A stretch of DNA of 64,000 nt from NCBI RefSeq assembly GCF_007673235.1, contig NZ_VDZH01000006.1:1-64000 (forward strand), given 5' to 3'. This document shows, in pieces, positions 1 through 7,359 of this stretch. Both the position numbers and the translations under genes were made by a program. Origin of the DNA: Curtobacterium pusillum. GTDB taxonomy: Bacteria; Actinomycetota; Actinomycetes; Actinomycetales; Microbacteriaceae. The notes beneath the pieces were generated by a model, which saw nothing but the letters and a program-made list of their open reading frames with translations, was not told the DNA's origin and searched no databases. Positions within the stretch are counted from its first letter, which is position 1; every line of letters starts with the position of its first letter.

Positions 1-63
1 ACCACCGAGCACGAGCGCACCGGTGGTCGCGAGGGTGATCGAGGTCTTGAGGCTCTTGCGCAT
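1..63 (-). CDS. Start of a secreted protein (partial)
   Basis: Only the first 21 codons are in the window; the gene runs off the left edge. It starts at the ATG whose first base is 63 and begins MRKSLKTSITLATTGALV, a short basic segment followed by small hydrophobic residues, which is the beginning of a Sec-type signal peptide. AAAGGA at 71-76 on the minus strand lies 7 bases before the ATG and is a good ribosome binding site. The gene diverges from the phosphoketolase gene, with about 210 bases between them for both promoters. The mature protein is not visible, so no function can be given; an exported protein or a lipoprotein are both possible. Confidence 0.6.
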   Translation of the reverse strand, partial: MRKSLKTSITLATTGALVLGG

Positions 64-275
64 TGGTCTGTCCTTTGCTGTGTGGGGCGCTCCGGCCGGT
101 GGCCGAGCCGTCCGCTCCTGTGCGGCGACTTGCTGTGAGTCAGCTACAGCCCGGCCGAGTACGACCGGAGAGCGCCCTGGGCGTTTGCCCTTGTGACAGT
201 GATTCGGCACCCCCTCGGAAACGGTTTGGAAGATTTTCTGGGATTCGTCGGATGCCCCCTCCGTAGCGTGGGTGC
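64..275. other. Divergent intergenic region
   Basis: This 212-base gap separates the partial secreted-protein gene (minus) from xfp (plus), so it must hold two promoters. Around 205-245 it is less GC-rich (GGAAACGG, TTTGGAAGATTTTC), which is the likeliest place for the xfp promoter. I see no convincing -35/-10 pair and no long palindrome. The xfp start has no strong Shine-Dalgarno sequence. Confidence 0.4.
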
Positions 276-2681
276 ATGGCTCCCACCCCCACCTCGAGCA
301 CCGACCGGATCCGCGCGATCGACGCCTGGTGGCGTGCCGCGAACTACCTCACGGTCGGACAGATCTACCTGCTCGACAACCCGCTGCTCGACCGTCCGAT
401 CACTCCGGAGGACGTGAAGCCCCGACTCCTCGGCCACTGGGGCACCTCGCCGGCACTCAACCTCGTCTACGCACACTGCAACGCGCTCATCGCCGAGACC
501 GACCGACAGCTGCTGTACATCTGCGGGCCCGGACACGGCGGCCCCGCCATGAACGCGAACGCACTGCTCGACGGCACGTGGGGCGAGCTGTACCCGTCGA
601 TCACACCGGACCAGGCCGGGCTGCAGCAGTTCTTCAAGCAGTTCTCGTTCCCCGGGGGCATCCCGTCGCACGCGGCTCCGGAGACACCAGGGTCGATCAA
701 CGAGGGCGGCGAGCTCGGCTACTCCCTCGCGCACGCGTACGGCGCAGCGCTCGACAACCCGGACCTCGTCGTCGCGTGCGTCGTCGGCGACGGTGAAGCC
801 GAGACCGGTCCGCTCGCCGGGTCCTGGCAGGCGCACACGTTCCTCGACCCGGTGTCGGACGGTGCCGTGCTGCCGATCCTCAACCTCAACGGGTGGAAGA
901 TCGCCAACCCGACCGTCCTCGCGCGGATCCCCCACGACGACCTGCACGCGTACTTCCGCGGGCTCGGGTACGAGCCGATCGTGGTCGACTCCTCCCGCGT
1001 CGACGACGACCCGTTCGCGGTGCACGCCCTGTTCGACGGAGCCCTCCGCCGAGCGCTCGCCACGATCGACGACATCCAGGCCGCGGCACGTGCCCAGGCC
1101 CAGCGCGCCGCCGCCGGGCAGCCGGCCGGGGCCGCCGAGCTCCGCCCCCGGTGGCCGATGATCGTGCTCCGCACCCCGAAGGGCTGGACCGGCCCGAAGG
1201 AGGTCGACGGTCAGCAGGTCGAGGGCACCTTCCGCGCCCACCAGGTGCCCCTTCCCGCCGTCCGCGAGGACGACGAGCACCGTCGGCAGCTCGAGGAGTG
1301 GATGCGTTCCTACCGCCCCGAGGAGCTCTTCGACGACGACGGACAGCCGATCGGCATCCTCACCTCGATCCGGCCGACCGGCGACCTCCGGATGAGCGCG
1401 ACCCCGCACGCGAACGGCGGACGGCTCCGCACCGCGCTCGACCGGCCAGGCCTCGAGGAGTTCGGCGTCCCCGTCGGCACCCCGGCGAGCGCCACCGGGA
1501 CCCTCGGACCCTGGCTCGCCGCGCTCATCGAGCGGAACGGCTCGACGTTCCGCCTGTTCGGGCCCGACGAGACGATCTCGAACAAGCTGGACGCCGTGTT
1601 CGACGTCACGTCGCGTGTCTGGCGGGCCCAGCGTGCCGTCGGTGACGAGCACCTCGGTGCACACGGCCGGGTCACCGAGGTGCTGTCCGAGCACCTGCTC
1701 GAGGGGATGCTCGAGGGCTACGTGCTGAGCGGACGCCACGGCGTCCTCAACACCTACGAGGCGTTCGCGCACATCATCGACTCGATGGTCGGGCAGTACG
1801 CGAAGTGGTTGGAGTCGTCGACCGACATCGACTGGCGCGCACCCGTCTCGAACCTGTCGATCCTGCTGTCGTCGCACGTCTGGCGACAGGACCACAACGG
1901 CTTCTCGCACCAGGACCCCGGTTTCCTCGACGTCGTCGCCTCGAAGCAGCAGGACCTCGTCCGGATCAAGCTGCCCGCCGACGCCAACACCCTGCTCGCG
2001 GTCGCCGCGCACGCGATGGAGACGACCGACCGCATCGAGGTCATCGTCGCGGGCAAGCACCCGGAGCCGGTCTTCCTGTCGCTGCCCGACGCGGTCGAGC
2101 ACGTCGCCGCGGGGCTGGGCGTCTGGGGCTGGGCCGGAACGGAGGAGTCCGTCGGCCGCGTCGACGTCGTGCTCGCCTGCGCCGGGGACGTCCCCACCGT
2201 CGAGGCCGTCGCCGCAGCGGACATCATCCGCCAGCACGCCCCGTCCGTCGGCGTCCGCGTCGTGAACGTCGTCGACCTGCTGTCCATCGGTGACCCCCGG
2301 AAGCACGAGCACCCGATCAGCGACGACCGCTACGACGAGCTCTTCCTGCCGGGCACCCCGACCGTCTTCGCGTTCCACGGGTACCCGTCGCTCGTCCACC
2401 AGCTCACCTACCGGCGGCACGGGCACGACGACCTGCACGTGCACGGGTTCCTCGAGCAGGGCACCACGACGACGCCGTTCGACATGCTGATGCGCAACGA
2501 GATGGACCGGTTCGCACTCGCGCACGATGCGCTGACGCGCGTGGACGCTTCGGCGCACGAGGACCTGCTCGGTCGGTTGACGGAGGCGCGGGCCGCAGCA
2601 CGGGCGTACGCGTACACGAAGGGCGAGGACCACCCGTCGGTCGGTGGGTGGGAGTTCTCGGGGTGGCCGGTGGGCGACTGA
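276..2681 (+). CDS. xfp: Xylulose-5-P/fructose-6-P phosphoketolase
   Basis: This thiamine-diphosphate enzyme splits xylulose 5-phosphate (and often fructose 6-phosphate) with phosphate into acetyl phosphate plus glyceraldehyde 3-phosphate or erythrose 4-phosphate, in the cytoplasm. The 801 residues match the usual 790-825. Family motifs are all present: GHWGT (53-57), GPGHGG (84-89), the ThDP/Mg loop GDGEAETG (171-178) and QDHNGFSHQDPG (near 538-549). The ATG at 276 gives the normal N-terminus (MAPTPTSSTDRIRAIDAWWR). The gene stands alone; no acetate kinase or phosphotransacetylase is nearby, so the fate of acetyl phosphate is decided elsewhere. A hairpin at 2729-2755 can end its transcript. 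Whether the enzyme prefers C5 or C6 substrate cannot be read from the sequence. Confidence 0.96.
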   Translation: MAPTPTSSTDRIRAIDAWWRAANYLTVGQIYLLDNPLLDRPITPEDVKPRLLGHWGTSPALNLVYAHCNALIAETDRQLLYICGPGHGGPAMNANALLDGTWGELYPSITPDQAGLQQFFKQFSFPGGIPSHAAPETPGSINEGGELGYSLAHAYGAALDNPDLVVACVVGDGEAETGPLAGSWQAHTFLDPVSDGAVLPILNLNGWKIANPTVLARIPHDDLHAYFRGLGYEPIVVDSSRVDDDPFAVHALFDGALRRALATIDDIQAAARAQAQRAAAGQPAGAAELRPRWPMIVLRTPKGWTGPKEVDGQQVEGTFRAHQVPLPAVREDDEHRRQLEEWMRSYRPEELFDDDGQPIGILTSIRPTGDLRMSATPHANGGRLRTALDRPGLEEFGVPVGTPASATGTLGPWLAALIERNGSTFRLFGPDETISNKLDAVFDVTSRVWRAQRAVGDEHLGAHGRVTEVLSEHLLEGMLEGYVLSGRHGVLNTYEAFAHIIDSMVGQYAKWLESSTDIDWRAPVSNLSILLSSHVWRQDHNGFSHQDPGFLDVVASKQQDLVRIKLPADANTLLAVAAHAMETTDRIEVIVAGKHPEPVFLSLPDAVEHVAAGLGVWGWAGTEESVGRVDVVLACAGDVPTVEAVAAADIIRQHAPSVGVRVVNVVDLLSIGDPRKHEHPISDDRYDELFLPGTPTVFAFHGYPSLVHQLTYRRHGHDDLHVHGFLEQGTTTTPFDMLMRNEMDRFALAHDALTRVDASAHEDLLGRLTEARAAARAYAYTKGEDHPSVGGWEFSGWPVGD

Positions 2682-2728
2682 CGTCGCCGGTCCTCCACAG
2701 CCTGGAGGCGCGGATCACCCTCCACAGG

Positions 2729-2760
2729 ACCGGTCACGCGTTGCGCGTGGCCGGTCTTCC
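2729..2760 (+). terminator. Terminator after xfp
   Basis: ACCGGTCACGCG (2729-2740) can pair with CGCGTGGCCGGT (2744-2755), 11 of 12 positions with a G-T wobble, over a 3-base loop, followed by CTTCC. This suits an intrinsic terminator for xfp. Just before it a second inverted repeat, CCGGTCCT (2687-2694) with AGGACCGG (2726-2733), flanks a CCTGGAGGC motif at 2701-2709; the two structures overlap and exclude each other. Confidence 0.6.
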
Positions 2761-2778
2761 TGCGTCACGGTGGTCGGC

Positions 2779-3129
2779 ATGGACGTCGGGTGGACGAGCG
2801 CGGTGGTGTCGCTCCTGAGCGCGTTGGTGGCGGTGGCGAGCGTCGTCGTCACGATGGTCGAGGGGCGGCGGGCGCGGCGGAATACAGAGTTCTTGGGACA
2901 TCGCGACCACTGGTGGCAGCGTTGGTCGTGGGTGGTCGAGCGGGCGTTGTCGGACGACGAACGACGGCGTGATGCGGCCGCCCTGATGACGCACGCGCTC
3001 ATGACCCGTGCGTGGGTCACGAGCGACGACGCGTGGGTGCACGACGCCCTCGATGAACGCGAGACACGCACTGCGCGAAAGCGTGGCGATGGAGAGGAAC
3101 CGGCGGACGATGATCTCCGACGAACCTGA
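2779..3129 (+). CDS. Small membrane protein, unknown
   Basis: A 116-residue protein not recognised as a family. An ATG at 2779 gives MDVGWTSAVVSLLSALVAVA, so residues 6-28 form one hydrophobic membrane helix, followed by a basic stretch (EGRRARRN) typical of a cytoplasmic flank. The rest is soluble and charged, with Trp-rich HWWQRW (about 45-50) and an acidic tail. Earlier in-frame starts back to 2644 would overlap the xfp end and spoil the N-terminal helix, so I prefer 2779. The last 20 bases overlap the next gene, suggesting the two are co-expressed. The fold resembles small actinobacterial membrane proteins with a helical cytoplasmic domain, but no function can be assigned. Confidence 0.6.
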   Translation: MDVGWTSAVVSLLSALVAVASVVVTMVEGRRARRNTEFLGHRDHWWQRWSWVVERALSDDERRRDAAALMTHALMTRAWVTSDDAWVHDALDERETRTARKRGDGEEPADDDLRRT

Positions 3130-3325
3130 CGACACCTTCAAGGCACGACTCGACCGGATGGAACGTCGAGCACCGATCTTGCTCGCAGATCCGCACTACG
3201 GTCCGCTCTACCGGGCCAAGGGCGGCCCGGAGCTGATCGAAGAGATGCGGATCGAGTGGCGGGAGCGCGAGGAACGCGCACGGGCGCGGAAGCTCCGGTG
3301 GGAGGCCTCGATCAGCGAGGGCTGA
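3110..3325 (+). CDS. Small hypothetical protein
   Basis: A 71-residue charged protein, MISDEPDDTFKARLDRMERR and onward, rich in Arg and Glu and probably helical at its C-terminus (EEMRIEWREREERARARKLR). There is no signal peptide or membrane segment. The ATG at 3110 is preceded by GGAGAGG at 3091-3097; another ATG at 3089 would add seven residues but has a poorer ribosome binding site. It overlaps the end of the preceding small membrane-protein gene by 20 bases in another frame, so the two are probably translated from one message. I do not recognise the family. Confidence 0.5.
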   Translation: MISDEPDDTFKARLDRMERRAPILLADPHYGPLYRAKGGPELIEEMRIEWREREERARARKLRWEASISEG

Positions 3326-3358
3326 GCGGCGGCACCACCGCAGTGCCACGCTGGACCG

Positions 3359-4042
3359 GTGAGCGACCTCGTCATCCCCGCCCCGCCCCTCCCGACAGTC
3401 CCGACCTCGACCGGCGGGCGGTTCCCGGTGCGGCGGGTGTTCTGCGTCGGACGGAACTACGCGGCGCACGCGCGGGAGATGGGCCACGACCCGGACCGCG
3501 AGCCGCCGTTCTTCTTCACGAAGCCGGCCGACGCGGTCGTCGTCGACGGTGCGGACACCCCGTACCCGAGCGTGACGGAACGGCTCGAACACGAGGTCGA
3601 ACTCGTCGTGGCGATCGGGACCGGTGGCGCGGACATCGCCGTCGCGGACGCAATCGGCCATGTGTGGGGCTACACCGTCGGCCTCGACCTGACCCGCCGC
3701 GACCTCCAGGCCGAGGCGAAGCGGCTCGGCCGGCCGTGGGACACCGCGAAGGGGTTCGACGCGTCGGCTCCGGTGGGGATCCTCGTGCTGGCGGCGGACG
3801 TCGAACCGACAGCGGGGTCGATCGACCTCCGGGTGAACGGCGACCTCCGACAGTCCGGCGACCTCGCCGACCAGATCTGGTCGGTGGCCGAGACCGTCGC
3901 CGAGCTCTCCCGCTTCGTGGCGCTCGCTCCGGGCGACCTCCTGATGACCGGCACTCCGGACGGGGTCGGGGTCCTGGAACGCGGTGACGTCCTGCAGGGT
4001 GCGATCGCCGGCGTCGGGTCGGTCCGCACCCGTATCGTCTGA
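3359..4042 (+). CDS. Fumarylacetoacetate hydrolase-family protein
   Basis: A 227-residue FAH-superfamily protein, the size of single-domain acylpyruvate hydrolases or oxaloacetate decarboxylases (YcgM/FAHD1 type), which cleave or decarboxylate 2,4-dioxo acids using Mg2+. Visible family features are CVGRNYAAHA (29-38), the metal-binding EHEVE with Glu79 and Glu81, GYTVGLDLTRRD with a further acidic ligand, and TGTPDGVGVL near the C-terminus. Translation starts at GTG 3359. It stands alone, 34 bases after the small hypothetical gene. In degradation pathways such enzymes act late in aromatic or sugar-acid breakdown, but no pathway partner is adjacent, so the substrate is open. Confidence 0.88.
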   Translation: MSDLVIPAPPLPTVPTSTGGRFPVRRVFCVGRNYAAHAREMGHDPDREPPFFFTKPADAVVVDGADTPYPSVTERLEHEVELVVAIGTGGADIAVADAIGHVWGYTVGLDLTRRDLQAEAKRLGRPWDTAKGFDASAPVGILVLAADVEPTAGSIDLRVNGDLRQSGDLADQIWSVAETVAELSRFVALAPGDLLMTGTPDGVGVLERGDVLQGAIAGVGSVRTRIV

Positions 4043-4213
4043 CCGCACCGCTCCCCACGACCGTTTCACGCATGTGTCCGGGCCCTGGGAACGCTCGCAG
4101 CACCGGCGAGTAGCAATGTGTCGACGCCACTGCGGGGTGCGCGGCGTCTCCACACACGGGACACGTCGTTCGTGACGGGGCGTCGAGCGTGTCCGGACAA
4201 CGGAGGTGACGCC

Positions 4214-5176
4214 GTGCAGGAACACGACCTGCTCGCGACGTCCTGGACATGGGCGGGCACCGAGCCGATCGCGGAGCGCATCCGCGCCGTCGGTGCTGCC
4301 GGGTTCGCGGGACTCTCGCTCACGCTCGGGGACCTGCACGAGGTGCGGGCGACCACCGGGTTCGCCGAACTCCGCCGCGTGCTCGACGGAGCCGGCATCG
4401 TCTGGGTCCAGCTCGGACCGCTCGAACAGTGGTGGACCTGCTCCGGGCGCACTGCCGAGCAGGACGCCGATCGCGGGGTCGTGCTCGAGGCCGCCGCGAC
4501 CCTGAGCGCCTGGCAGGTCGTCGTCCGTGCCGACACCACGCTCCCGGGCATCTCGCCCACCGCGATGGTCGACGACTGGAACGACCTCGCCGGTCAGGCC
4601 GCGAAGGTCGGTGCACAACTCGTCCTCGAACCGGAGCCGTGGTCGAACCTGCCGACGGTGGAACGGGCCTCGCGGTTCGTCGCTGCGGCCGGGCACCCGA
4701 ACGGTGGACTCCTCGTCGACGCGATGCACGCGCTCCGGGGTGGCTCGACGCTCGCGTCCATCCGGCAGGGTGTCGCTCCGGCGACGCTCGCGGCGGTCGA
4801 GCTGAGCGACGGGTTGCTGCACACCCCGGCGGGCATGACGCTCGCCGAGGAGTCGCGCGAGGCACGCCATCTCCCGGGCGCGGGCGCGTGGGACATCCCC
4901 GGGTTCATCCGGACCGTGCGGGACCTCGGGTACGACGAGCCGTGGGGCGTCGAGGTCCGGACGGCGGCGCACCGTGCGATGCCGCTCGGGGACGCCCTCC
5001 GCACCGCCGCTGCGGCCACCCGCGCGGTGCTCGATGCCGCGGACGCCTACGGCACGCCGGCGGCACCGGCCATGCCGACCACGCCTGCTCCGACCTCCGC
5101 GGTCGACTTCGAGCCGCCGACGGCACGACCGCGGACCAGCCCGCGGCGCGATGCCGACACAGGGACGCCCGCGTAG
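4214..5176 (+). CDS. Sugar phosphate isomerase/epimerase-like TIM barrel
   Basis: A 320-residue protein of the xylose isomerase-like TIM-barrel superfamily (AP endonuclease 2-type fold). Evidence is the early IAERIRAVGAAGFAGLSLTLG, the acidic strand-end residues LVLEPEPW, GLLVDAMHALRGG and VELSDG, and the C-terminal YDEPWGVEVRTAAHR, which together resemble the metal-binding Glu/Asp/His set of this family. I start it at GTG 4214 because GGAGGTGA at 4202-4209 lies just ahead; upstream in-frame codons give an unlikely Arg-rich leader. The last 50 or so residues are Pro/Ala/Thr-rich and probably disordered. Possible roles are inositol or sugar-acid catabolism; the neighbours do not decide it. Confidence 0.75.
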   Translation: MQEHDLLATSWTWAGTEPIAERIRAVGAAGFAGLSLTLGDLHEVRATTGFAELRRVLDGAGIVWVQLGPLEQWWTCSGRTAEQDADRGVVLEAAATLSAWQVVVRADTTLPGISPTAMVDDWNDLAGQAAKVGAQLVLEPEPWSNLPTVERASRFVAAAGHPNGGLLVDAMHALRGGSTLASIRQGVAPATLAAVELSDGLLHTPAGMTLAEESREARHLPGAGAWDIPGFIRTVRDLGYDEPWGVEVRTAAHRAMPLGDALRTAAAATRAVLDAADAYGTPAAPAMPTTPAPTSAVDFEPPTARPRTSPRRDADTGTPA

Positions 5177-5186
5177 CCTCGGCCGC

Positions 5187-5363
5187 ATGACCGACCACGC
5201 AGCACACGACGACGACCTGCTCCGCCGTTCGCAGGAGTCCATCGACGAGGCGAAGGCCGCAGCAGCAGAGGTGAGCGAGCCCGAGGAGGACGAACTCATC
5301 GACGAGGGCGTGCCGGTCGCCGACGACGCCGAACCGACCGACGGCCCCGCGCCGGCCGCCTGA
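5187..5363 (+). CDS. Small acidic protein, unknown
   Basis: A 58-residue, strongly acidic protein (MTDHAAHDDDLLRRSQESID, then many Glu/Asp and a Pro-Ala tail). It follows the TIM-barrel gene by 10 bases and could share its message. There is no membrane segment or signal peptide. The composition suggests an intrinsically disordered protein. It ends 39 bases before the convergent Asp23-like gene. I do not recognise a family; it is retained because base use and start position fit a real gene. Confidence 0.5.
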   Translation: MTDHAAHDDDLLRRSQESIDEAKAAAAEVSEPEEDELIDEGVPVADDAEPTDGPAPAA

Positions 5364-5402
5364 CCGCGCTCTGTGTCGGCCGCCTGACCGCGCTCCGCGA
5401 CG

Positions 5403-5732
5403 TCAGTCGATCTCGACGACGCGCACGGTGACGTCTGCCGGACGTCGGCCCAACGACTCAGCGGCCGCCGCGACGACGGCATCACGGACGGCACGGACGA
5501 GCGCGATCGTCGGTGCCCGGCGGTCCGAGGTGACGACCACGCGGATCCGTGCGCCGTCCGCACGGTCCTGCACGAGCACCGCCCCGCCGTCGCGCGGCAG
5601 GTCCAGCACCGAGCGGATGTCCCGCACGAGCGTGGCGAGCTTCGGCCCCGGTGGCACGACCGACCGCACCCCGGGCACGCCGAGCACGACCTCGGTCAGT
5701 CCACGCGAGACGCTCCGCACGTCGGCGCTCAT
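5403..5732 (-). CDS. Asp23-family-like small protein
   Basis: A 109-residue protein, last gene of the sigma factor operon. It begins MSADVRSVSRGLTEVVLGVPGVRSV and ends with RRPADVTVRVVEID. The pattern of a GVPGV turn followed by beta strands and a helix with ALVRAVRDAVV resembles the second half of Asp23/Gls24 proteins, as does its neighbour. The ATG at 5732 overlaps the stop of the preceding gene by four bases (5729-5732), so translation is coupled. A role at the envelope together with the upstream Asp23 protein is inferred from pairing and context only. Confidence 0.6.
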   Translation of the reverse strand: MSADVRSVSRGLTEVVLGVPGVRSVVPPGPKLATLVRDIRSVLDLPRDGGAVLVQDRADGARIRVVVTSDRRAPTIALVRAVRDAVVAAAAESLGRRPADVTVRVVEID

Positions 5733-6289
5733 CGTCGTCTCCCGTCGATCAGGTCCGCCACCCGGACGGTGAGCGAGCGCACCGTGAAGGGCGCGTGCGC
5801 GGAGAAGGCCGCGGCCACGAGATCCCGGAGCGCCTCGGCTCGAAGGTGCACCGGCCCGTCGGCGGTCACCGCGATCGACACCTCGACGTCGACCTGGCCG
5901 CCCGGCACCTCGACGTCGCCGGTGAAGCGGGTCCGCCGGACGGTCACACCAGGGACGTCGTCGCCGAGTGCCCGGACGAGTGCCCGCAGTGCGCCCTCGG
6001 TCACGACGAGCGTCGAAGCGGGGTCGTCGTCCGGCACCGGGATGTCCCGCCCAGCGTGCGCCGTGGTGCGGATGGACGTGAGCACGCTCGCGATCCAGCC
6101 GTCGTCCGCGCCGACGGCCTCGGCGTCGAGCAGGTCCCGCGACGCGGTCCGGAGCAGTTCGAGCCGGGCGAGGGCAGCCGCAGCCTCGGGGTCGTCCTCG
6201 ATGTCCGGGCGGGCGGGAGTCCGGTGCGAGTCGAGGTAGTCGGACAGCTCTTCGAGGGTGAAGGCGCCGAAGCGTTCGTCGTCGGTCAT
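5729..6289 (-). CDS. Asp23/Gls24 family envelope stress protein
   Basis: A 186-residue protein. Residues about 85-180 (VVTEGALRALVRALGDDVPGVTVRRTRF, DVEVSIAVTADGPVHL, APFTVRSLTVRVADL) match the Asp23/Gls24 pattern of an alkaline-shock or cell-envelope stress protein: a helix, a PGV turn, alternating strands and a final VxVxD. The N-terminal part, with FTLEELSDYLDSHRTPARPD, is acidic and may be a docking or zinc-finger-less anti-sigma-like segment, though no Cys/His motif is present. It starts at ATG 6289, overlapping the sigma factor stop by four bases (6286-6289). The order sigma factor, Asp23, Asp23-like suggests that the sigma factor controls its own envelope-stress operon. Confidence 0.72.
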   Translation of the reverse strand: MTDDERFGAFTLEELSDYLDSHRTPARPDIEDDPEAAAALARLELLRTASRDLLDAEAVGADDGWIASVLTSIRTTAHAGRDIPVPDDDPASTLVVTEGALRALVRALGDDVPGVTVRRTRFTGDVEVPGGQVDVEVSIAVTADGPVHLRAEALRDLVAAAFSAHAPFTVRSLTVRVADLIDGRRR

Positions 6290-6843
6290 CGCCACCCCTC
6301 CATCTGTTCCAGGACACGACGCCGTGTCCGGGCGAGCACCCCGCGAACCGTCGCCTGCGGCATCCCCGTCGCCTCGGCGATCTCGGCGTAGGACGCCCCA
6401 CCGATCTCCCGCATCACCCAGACCGCGCGCGGGCCGTCCGGGAGAGCCTGCACGATACGCGCGAGTTCCTGGACCTGCAGCCGTGCGCTCACCACGTCGT
6501 CGACCGGACGGTCGTCGACGGACTCGGCCACTGCCTCCAGCTCGAGGTGGGGGTGACGACGCCGGAGGCGGTCGAGCGCCTTGTTCGCGGCGATCCGGAA
6601 CAGCCAGTTCCGCACCCGGTCGGGGTCGTCGACCCGGTCGATGCGCTGCCACGCCTGCAGCGCTGCCTCCTGCACGGCGTCGTCGGCCTCGCCGTCGCCG
6701 TGCCCGAGGATCCGTGCGGCGTAGGCACGCATGTGCGGACCGTACCGGCGGATGAGCACACCGAACGCGACGGTGTCGCCGTCCGCGCTGCGTTCGACCA
6801 GGGAGGCGTCCGACAGGGACGCCAGGGCGTCAGCGTCGCTCAG
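6286..6843 (-). CDS. ECF-type RNA polymerase sigma factor, CTG start
   Basis: A sigma-70 family factor of the ECF group, which directs RNA polymerase to stress promoters. Region 2 includes SLVERSADGDTVAFGVLIRRYG and ADDAVQEAALQAWQR with RNWLFRIAANKALDRLRRR; region 4 includes LPDGPRAVWVMREIGGASYAEIAEATGMPQATVRGVLARTRRRV. The first GTG in frame (6759) would remove essential region 2 sequence. Further upstream no ATG, GTG or TTG exists in frame, but CTG at 6843 has GAGGAG (6850-6855) six bases ahead and gives a normal 185-residue protein, so I choose CTG. Four-base overlap with the next gene couples translation. No classical anti-sigma gene follows. Confidence 0.85.
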   Translation of the reverse strand: MSDADALASLSDASLVERSADGDTVAFGVLIRRYGPHMRAYAARILGHGDGEADDAVQEAALQAWQRIDRVDDPDRVRNWLFRIAANKALDRLRRRHPHLELEAVAESVDDRPVDDVVSARLQVQELARIVQALPDGPRAVWVMREIGGASYAEIAEATGMPQATVRGVLARTRRRVLEQMEGWR

Positions 6844-6849
6844 GATCGA

Positions 6850-6855
6850 CTCCTC
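6850..6855 (-). promoter_or_regulatory. Ribosome binding site deciding the CTG start
   Basis: On the minus strand GAGGAG is followed by six bases and then CTG. It is the only strong Shine-Dalgarno sequence upstream of the sigma factor reading frame, and it places translation start exactly where family alignment expects the N-terminus. Confidence 0.65.
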
Positions 6856-7071
6856 GGTGCTGGTTCGGATCGGGCATTTCGGGATGGAACGTGACGAACG
6901 GTGCGTTGGTCACGTCATACATACGTGCCTACCAGGTGTGCTCCGCGCGCCCGGTACGAGAGCGCGTCGTGGCCGGCCATCCCTGAACGGTCGGTCACGG
7001 CGCTTCGACGGCGGCCCGTGCGTTCCCTGATCCGGCGCACGGGTCGCCTTCCCCCACGGTCGGGCGTTCCG

Positions 7072-7224
7072 CTACTCGTCGACCTCGTCGCCCAAGAAGT
7101 CCGCGTACGTGACCTCGGACTCCGACAGCGCGCCCGGATCGACCGGTGTCCTCGCCGACCGGTCCCCCGCGACCGTGACTCGTTCCTCCGCGGTGAACGG
7201 GGGCAGGTACTTGCTCGCGCTCAT
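7072..7224 (-). CDS. Small hypothetical protein
   Basis: A 50-residue protein, MSASKYLPPFTAEERVTVAG to a strongly acidic end (VTYADFLGDEVDE). There is no signal peptide or membrane helix. AAAGGG about nine bases before the ATG at 7224 supports this start; a longer reading to 7347 would include an unlikely Arg/Pro-rich leader. It lies alone between the sigma factor gene (228 bases away) and ligD. I do not recognise it. Confidence 0.5.
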   Translation of the reverse strand: MSASKYLPPFTAEERVTVAGDRSARTPVDPGALSESEVTYADFLGDEVDE

Positions 7225-7359
7225 GCTCGCGCCCTTTCGTCCCGGTGAACGTAACAGCCCGCGACGGAATCCCAGGCGATCAGGGCGCAATCGTCCCCCG
7301 GTCGAGGGTCGAACGGGGGACGGAAGTTCGCCGCGGGCTGACCCCATGCGGACGCATGC

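Noticed and set aside
144..2633. Long minus-strand open frame opposite phosphoketolase
   Set aside because: Arg/Val/Asp-rich translation with no recognised domain; it is the usual shadow of a high-GC gene, whose plus-strand product is beyond doubt.
3017..5563. 848-codon minus-strand frame across FAH and TIM-barrel genes
   Set aside because: Low-complexity, Arg-rich protein; the plus-strand genes have ribosome binding sites and family motifs.
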